From NCBI GenBank assembly GCA_017443595.1, contig JAFSYU010000034.1, positions 24,358 through 88,357 on the forward strand: a stretch of DNA of 64,000 bases. Reading direction: 5' to 3'. The notes beneath the pieces were generated by a model, which was given only the letters and a program-made list of their open reading frames with translations, was not told the origin of the DNA and did no database searches. This document shows positions 60,517 to 64,000 of this stretch, in pieces. The position numbers were made by a program, and so were the translations under genes. The DNA comes from Clostridia bacterium. GTDB taxonomy: Bacteria; Bacillota; Clostridia; Oscillospirales; CAG-272. Position 1 is the stretch's first letter. Every line of letters begins with the position of its first letter.

Positions 60517-61710
60517 TTATTCCGCCGTCATGTTGTCGAAATAGCCCTGCACGAGGATTATCGGCGTGCCCTTGTCGCCGGAGCCGGAGGTCAGGTCGCA
60601 GAGCGAGCCTATAAGGTCGGTCAGGCGGCGCGGAGTAGTTCCCTGAGATACCATTTTGCCGACCAAGTTGCTGTCTTTTTTCTTTATATAATCCGCTATC
60701 GCGGCTTTCAGCTCGTCGCCTTTCAAGTGCGCGAAATCGTTGTCCGCTAAATATTTCAGCTTGACTTCGTTCGGCTGTCCTTCAAGTCCGGGCGTGTAAG
60801 CCGGCGAGACCACCGGGTCCGCAAGCTCCCATATCTTTCCTACGGGATCCTTGAAAGCGCCGTCGCCGTAGACCATTACCTCAACGTGTTTGCCGGTCTT
60901 TTGCAGTATTTCAGCCTGAATACGCAGTACTATCGGTTCGCAGTCGCGCGGGAACAGTTTTACGGTGTTTTCCGTTGCTTTGTTCGATCCGAGCAGACCG
61001 TAGTTTTCGTTATATCCCGATCCGTCAACGGATTTTGTAAGTATCTCGTCAAGTCCTACGACCTTTTCCGCGCCGGTTTTTATGAGTTTTTTCTTCGTTC
61101 TGAATCTCGTATGTATATCGCAGTTTATTACGTTTTTGCAGTAGTCGAGTATCGCGCGGCAGTCGTTTGCGAAAATGACCTGCACGTCCGCGCCGCATTC
61201 TTTTATAAGTTCTTTGTAGTATTCAACGTAGTCTACGCCGGTGAACGGATGCTTTACGTAGCCGAAAAGCTCTCTGTATTTCTTCTCGTCCAAAACGTCT
61301 CTGTACGGGTCGACGTCCGCGTCGTCGAGCGTCTCGTCGTCAAACAGGTGATTTCCGACCTCGTCCGACGGGTATGACAGCATAAGCGTTATCTTTTTTA
61401 CGCCTTTGGCTATACCGCGCAGGCATATTGCAAAACGGTTTCTTGAAAGAATAGGGAATATAAGTCCTATTTCGCCCGACGGAAATTTCGCGGCGACGTC
61501 AGCCGCTATTTGATCGGTGGTCGCGTAATTGCCCTGAGCGCGTCCGATCACGGCTTCCGTGACGGCTATTACGTCACGGTCGCGGAGCGGGAATCCCTCT
61601 CCTTCTGACGCGGCTATTACGGAATCAACGACGATCTGTGCTATATCGTCTCCCTGCCTTATGATAGGCGCCCTTATTCCTCTGCTTACTGTTCCGACAA
61701 ATCTTTGCAT
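60517..61710 (-). CDS. CofE-like (F420-0:gamma-glutamyl ligase family) protein
   Basis: 397 residues. The N-terminal part (GIRAPIIRQGDDIAQIVVDSV in parts; DRDVIAVTEAVIGRAQG) and VMVYGDGAFKDPVGKIWELADPVV near 280 in parts belong to the F420 ligase fold. True CofE adds glutamate to coenzyme F420, but no other F420 gene is in the window and gut Clostridia are not known to make it, so this branch probably attaches glutamate to something else. It follows the CotH-kinase gene by 18 bases in one operon. It is longer than archaeal CofE (about 250). Confidence 0.75.
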   Translation of the reverse strand: MQRFVGTVSRGIRAPIIRQGDDIAQIVVDSVIAASEGEGFPLRDRDVIAVTEAVIGRAQGNYATTDQIAADVAAKFPSGEIGLIFPILSRNRFAICLRGIAKGVKKITLMLSYPSDEVGNHLFDDETLDDADVDPYRDVLDEKKYRELFGYVKHPFTGVDYVEYYKELIKECGADVQVIFANDCRAILDYCKNVINCDIHTRFRTKKKLIKTGAEKVVGLDEILTKSVDGSGYNENYGLLGSNKATENTVKLFPRDCEPIVLRIQAEILQKTGKHVEVMVYGDGAFKDPVGKIWELADPVVSPAYTPGLEGQPNEVKLKYLADNDFAHLKGDELKAAIADYIKKKDSNLVGKMVSQGTTPRRLTDLIGSLCDLTSGSGDKGTPIILVQGYFDNMTAE

Positions 61711-61728
61711 TTTTTTATTCCTTTCGGT

Positions 61729-63567
61729 TTATTTAAAATATTCGTTTATCTGGTCTAAGTAGGATAAAAAGTATTTCGGACGTTTTTCCGCCCATTTTTC
61801 CATATCTTTTTCGTTTCTTTTCCATATCTTAACGGTATAGCCGTTATCGTACGTTCCGCGCCAGCGGTCAAGATGATACTGAAGTTCACCTTTTATCTGC
61901 GACGCGTAACCGCTCATAATGCTTTTCAGCGTGCTCACGGCTTCATCCGAGCAGAGCGTTTTGCAGTATGATATAAAATCTTCTCTGAATGAGTCGTTAT
62001 GCAAACAAAGTGCCAGAAGGCTTTGAACGTAGAGAGAATCCGGATAATTTTCTTTCATCTCATACGCACCGTTATAGAAATTGCCGAGCGTGAATCTGAT
62101 GTTATCCGTATCAGCCAGCGTGTAAATCTCCGGCAGGACGAGACATTGATAACGGCCGAATGCAAAATCCGTATCGCGCGTGGAAAAACGCCATTTTCCG
62201 TCGCTGTATTTGTTGCCGTCTATCTGTTCTCCCGTGTATCGCCACAGTCTGATATTGTTGTGCGGCCAGTCGGTGCTGCAAATATACAGCATAGTCGCGC
62301 AGTATTTCATAAAATCGTTTGTGTCAAGCTGTTTTGACAGTTTTTCATACGCTTCATCAAGCGTCTTTTTGTCGCCGCCTAACGCCGCGCGCGCCTCTTT
62401 GCATATTTTCAGGTATTCGTCAAGCTCGGAGTCCTCTCCCTCGTCTACCTCATAGTAAAACCACACGTCGTCAAAACGGCATTCCGCGCCGTTTTCGTGC
62501 TCGCTGCAGTGGCGGCTCGTGTCAAGCTCGGATTTTATAACGGTGACCTTCGTTTTGTCAAGTCCGTAGACGTTGCACATATAATCGTCGTTTATATCCT
62601 CTTTCATATCGAGGATACCGTAGTATTCACCGTTCAAATAAACCGCTGCAAAGCGCGAGGTCTGATTTGCGACCTCCGGCGCGTACGCGGCGAAAAACGC
62701 GTTTGAGACTGCGTCGCGCGTCAGCGTCATCATATCCGGATCTGCCGCCGCGGCTTGAATAGAGTCGTTGCCGCCGTTACGCAGAATAAATCTGTCGTAT
62801 CTTTGCAGCAGCTTGCCGGAAAGGTCTTTTCTGCCGTCGAACAGCGGGTAGTCGAAGCTGCCGTTGCCGTTGTACTTCATTTCATCGTAATATCCGTCGC
62901 GGCGGGCTATGACGCGGAAAGACTTTTGCGGCAGGCCTCTTGAGCTGCCGCCGAAAATACGCAGTCCGGCGTCCTGGGATATAACGCGCACCCCGTCCGG
63001 CATAACTATTTCAACGTGGCACGGGCGTTCCCAGTCCTTGCCGGTTTTAGTGGGATTGTCTACGATGCCCTTTTTGCCGTAAAGGTTCTTTTTCTCCGTC
63101 ACAAGCGAGACGACCGGGATGCTGAATCTTCCATTCTCCGCTTTAATATACGTCGCGGTTTTGATATATCCTAAATAATTACCGTCTTTGTCAAAGCACG
63201 CGGCGCGGATGACGGACGTATCGCCTTTTAATACCGCGATCTCTTTTTCATATTTGTTTGATTTTTTTGTCGGCTCGGAACAGTCTTCCGTGTACGTTAT
63301 GTACGCCCCTTCCGGAGCGTTTTCAGGCAGAGAAAGCGTGAGGCTGAACCCGGCTTCATATACGCCGCCTTTTACGGAGAATACGGGCGATAATCGCGTG
63401 TCCTCTTTTTCCGGCTCGGTCGTCTCCGTATCCGTTTCGGCTTCCGTTTCGGTTTCGGATACGCTCGTCTCAGGCTCCGTTGCCGGAGGATCGGCGCTGT
63501 CGCACCCGACGGCGAACAGCACAACTGCCGAAAGCAAAAGAGCGATGGTGGATTTGATATATTTCAT
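61729..63567 (-). CDS. CotH-kinase family lipoprotein
   Basis: 612 residues with a lipoprotein signal (LLLSAVVLFAVGC, Cys22) and a Thr/Glu linker to about residue 58. A chitobiase-like beta domain (YITYTEDCSEPTKKS) precedes the CotH-kinase domain at about 145-560: GLRIFGGSSRGLPQKSFRV near 206, RFILRNGGNDS near 260 and the catalytic-site KWRFSTRDTDFAFG near 458-471, where the Asp of the DTDFAFG motif binds metal. CotH itself phosphorylates spore-coat protein; this one would act outside the membrane. The 3' neighbour is the CofE-like ligase. Confidence 0.88.
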   Translation of the reverse strand: MKYIKSTIALLLSAVVLFAVGCDSADPPATEPETSVSETETEAETDTETTEPEKEDTRLSPVFSVKGGVYEAGFSLTLSLPENAPEGAYITYTEDCSEPTKKSNKYEKEIAVLKGDTSVIRAACFDKDGNYLGYIKTATYIKAENGRFSIPVVSLVTEKKNLYGKKGIVDNPTKTGKDWERPCHVEIVMPDGVRVISQDAGLRIFGGSSRGLPQKSFRVIARRDGYYDEMKYNGNGSFDYPLFDGRKDLSGKLLQRYDRFILRNGGNDSIQAAAADPDMMTLTRDAVSNAFFAAYAPEVANQTSRFAAVYLNGEYYGILDMKEDINDDYMCNVYGLDKTKVTVIKSELDTSRHCSEHENGAECRFDDVWFYYEVDEGEDSELDEYLKICKEARAALGGDKKTLDEAYEKLSKQLDTNDFMKYCATMLYICSTDWPHNNIRLWRYTGEQIDGNKYSDGKWRFSTRDTDFAFGRYQCLVLPEIYTLADTDNIRFTLGNFYNGAYEMKENYPDSLYVQSLLALCLHNDSFREDFISYCKTLCSDEAVSTLKSIMSGYASQIKGELQYHLDRWRGTYDNGYTVKIWKRNEKDMEKWAEKRPKYFLSYLDQINEYFK

Positions 63568-63663
63568 AAAACCTCATGCAAATCAAGAATGCAGAATCAA
63601 GAATTAAAACCGGTATGGTCGTTGTGAACGCCGGCCCGAATTTTGTGCCCCCTCTTTTTATTG

Positions 63664-63692
63664 ATGATATCATATATCTATTTGAAAAGCAA
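63664..63692 (-). promoter_or_regulatory. Promoter of the CotH-kinase operon
   Basis: On the minus strand TTGCTT, 17 bases, TATCAT. Between it and the start lie a worn REP-like GGGCCGGCGTTCACAACGACC (63618-63638) and a GAATCAAGAATTAA motif. Confidence 0.55.
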
Positions 63693-63811
63693 GGGGTATT
63701 ATTGAAATTTTCAGGGAAAACCGATAATTACATATGATATTCACGGTATAACGGCTAAATTATGATATGCTCTGCTCATAAAACGGTATTGCTTTAACGC
63801 GCGTATATGAT

Positions 63812-64000
63812 TTATATAACAGCAAATAATGATCTCAAAACATACTGTCGATCAACTAAACGATTAGGGTAACGAGAATTATCCGAACCACGTTTTCGGA
63901 CGGCATCTCGCCGCTCCTGCTTCGTTAAACCCCTTGCTGTTACGTATAGTAGCACCTGCGGGCTTTGCCTCGCAGGAACAACGATCTGTTCGTCCGAAAA
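63812..64000 (-). other. Partial open frame or structured element at the right edge
   Basis: On the minus strand a frame is open from the window edge to TAA at 63812, 62 codons, including VPARQSPQVLLYVTARGLTK and RRDAVRKRGSDNSRYP. I do not recognise it. The same DNA contains TTTTCGGACG (63894-63903) and its exact inverse CGTCCGAAAA (63991-64000), and a CCTGCG...GCAGG hairpin between, so it may instead encode a structured RNA or be an element end. The stretch 63700-63811 shows nothing I can support. Confidence 0.3.

Noticed and set aside
60517..61710. True F420 biosynthesis
   Set aside because: Only one family member is present and no partner genes occur; family membership alone does not support the pathway.

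Overview
The window looks like a chromosome segment from an uncultured, anaerobic, gut-type Clostridia (Firmicutes), most likely near Oscillospirales/Ruminococcaceae. That placement is an inference. It rests on dockerin-bearing secreted proteins, a SpoVT sporulation regulator, AGGAGG-type ribosome sites, TTGACA-17-TATAAT promoters, a GltB split into separate genes, and intergenic hairpin repeats of the kind seen in gut Clostridia. ATA is visibly the favoured isoleucine codon. Of about 50 stop codons read, only two are TAG.

Layout. 0-5.6 kb: an AlkZ-like protein, a GH78 rhamnosidase, a membrane-anchored C39-like/amidase protein and a REP-associated transposase (RAYT). 5.6-8.6 kb (minus): an ECF sigma factor, a membrane anti-sigma candidate and a dockerin protein. 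8.9-16.1 kb (minus): nucleoside phosphorylase, VanY-type peptidase, murA, a DUF3810 protein, an RluA-family synthase, ilvE and a sugar-phosphate-isomerase-like protein. 16.3-26.2 kb: rpsT, hom, an HtrA protease, then minus-strand dusB-yfhO, then a zinc-ribbon/TPM pair. 26.3-34.7 kb: trmL, then secA-membrane protein-truB-mfd. 34.7-35.9 kb: an AT-rich remnant of an Rhs toxin tip with a lipoprotein. 36.0-43.0 kb: a nitrogen-assimilation operon with GOGAT split into separate domains, ferredoxin, FAD oxidoreductase, glnA and an ANTAR regulator. 43.0-44.0 kb: peroxiredoxin and VanZ. 44.0-48.6 kb (minus): two tandem transglutaminase-like secreted proteins, one with a dockerin, ending in an unlisted 36-residue peptide gene. 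48.8-52.3 kb: spoVT, three XRE regulators (one broken by an amber codon), a spoVT tail relic and tRNA-Pro. 52.5-55.7 kb: an HD-GYP phosphodiesterase and a GGDEF cyclase on either side of a repeat field. 55.9-60.4 kb: tRNA-Lys, a DUF5722-like protein, a small unknown, asnS and an SDR. 60.5-63.6 kb (minus): CotH-kinase lipoprotein and a CofE-like ligase.

The most unusual structures are non-coding. Three intergenic arrays (19.77-19.91, 53.92-54.06 and 54.24-54.45 kb) each consist of a short repeat alternating with spacers that are small hairpins, mostly with perfect arms. In each array the repeat switches orientation at the centre, so the array reads as two head-to-head halves. Separately, GTAG-plus-hairpin REP elements lie inside the reading frame of their presumed transposase and recur across the window. 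The 36-residue peptide and the Rhs tip remnant are the best protein-level leads.
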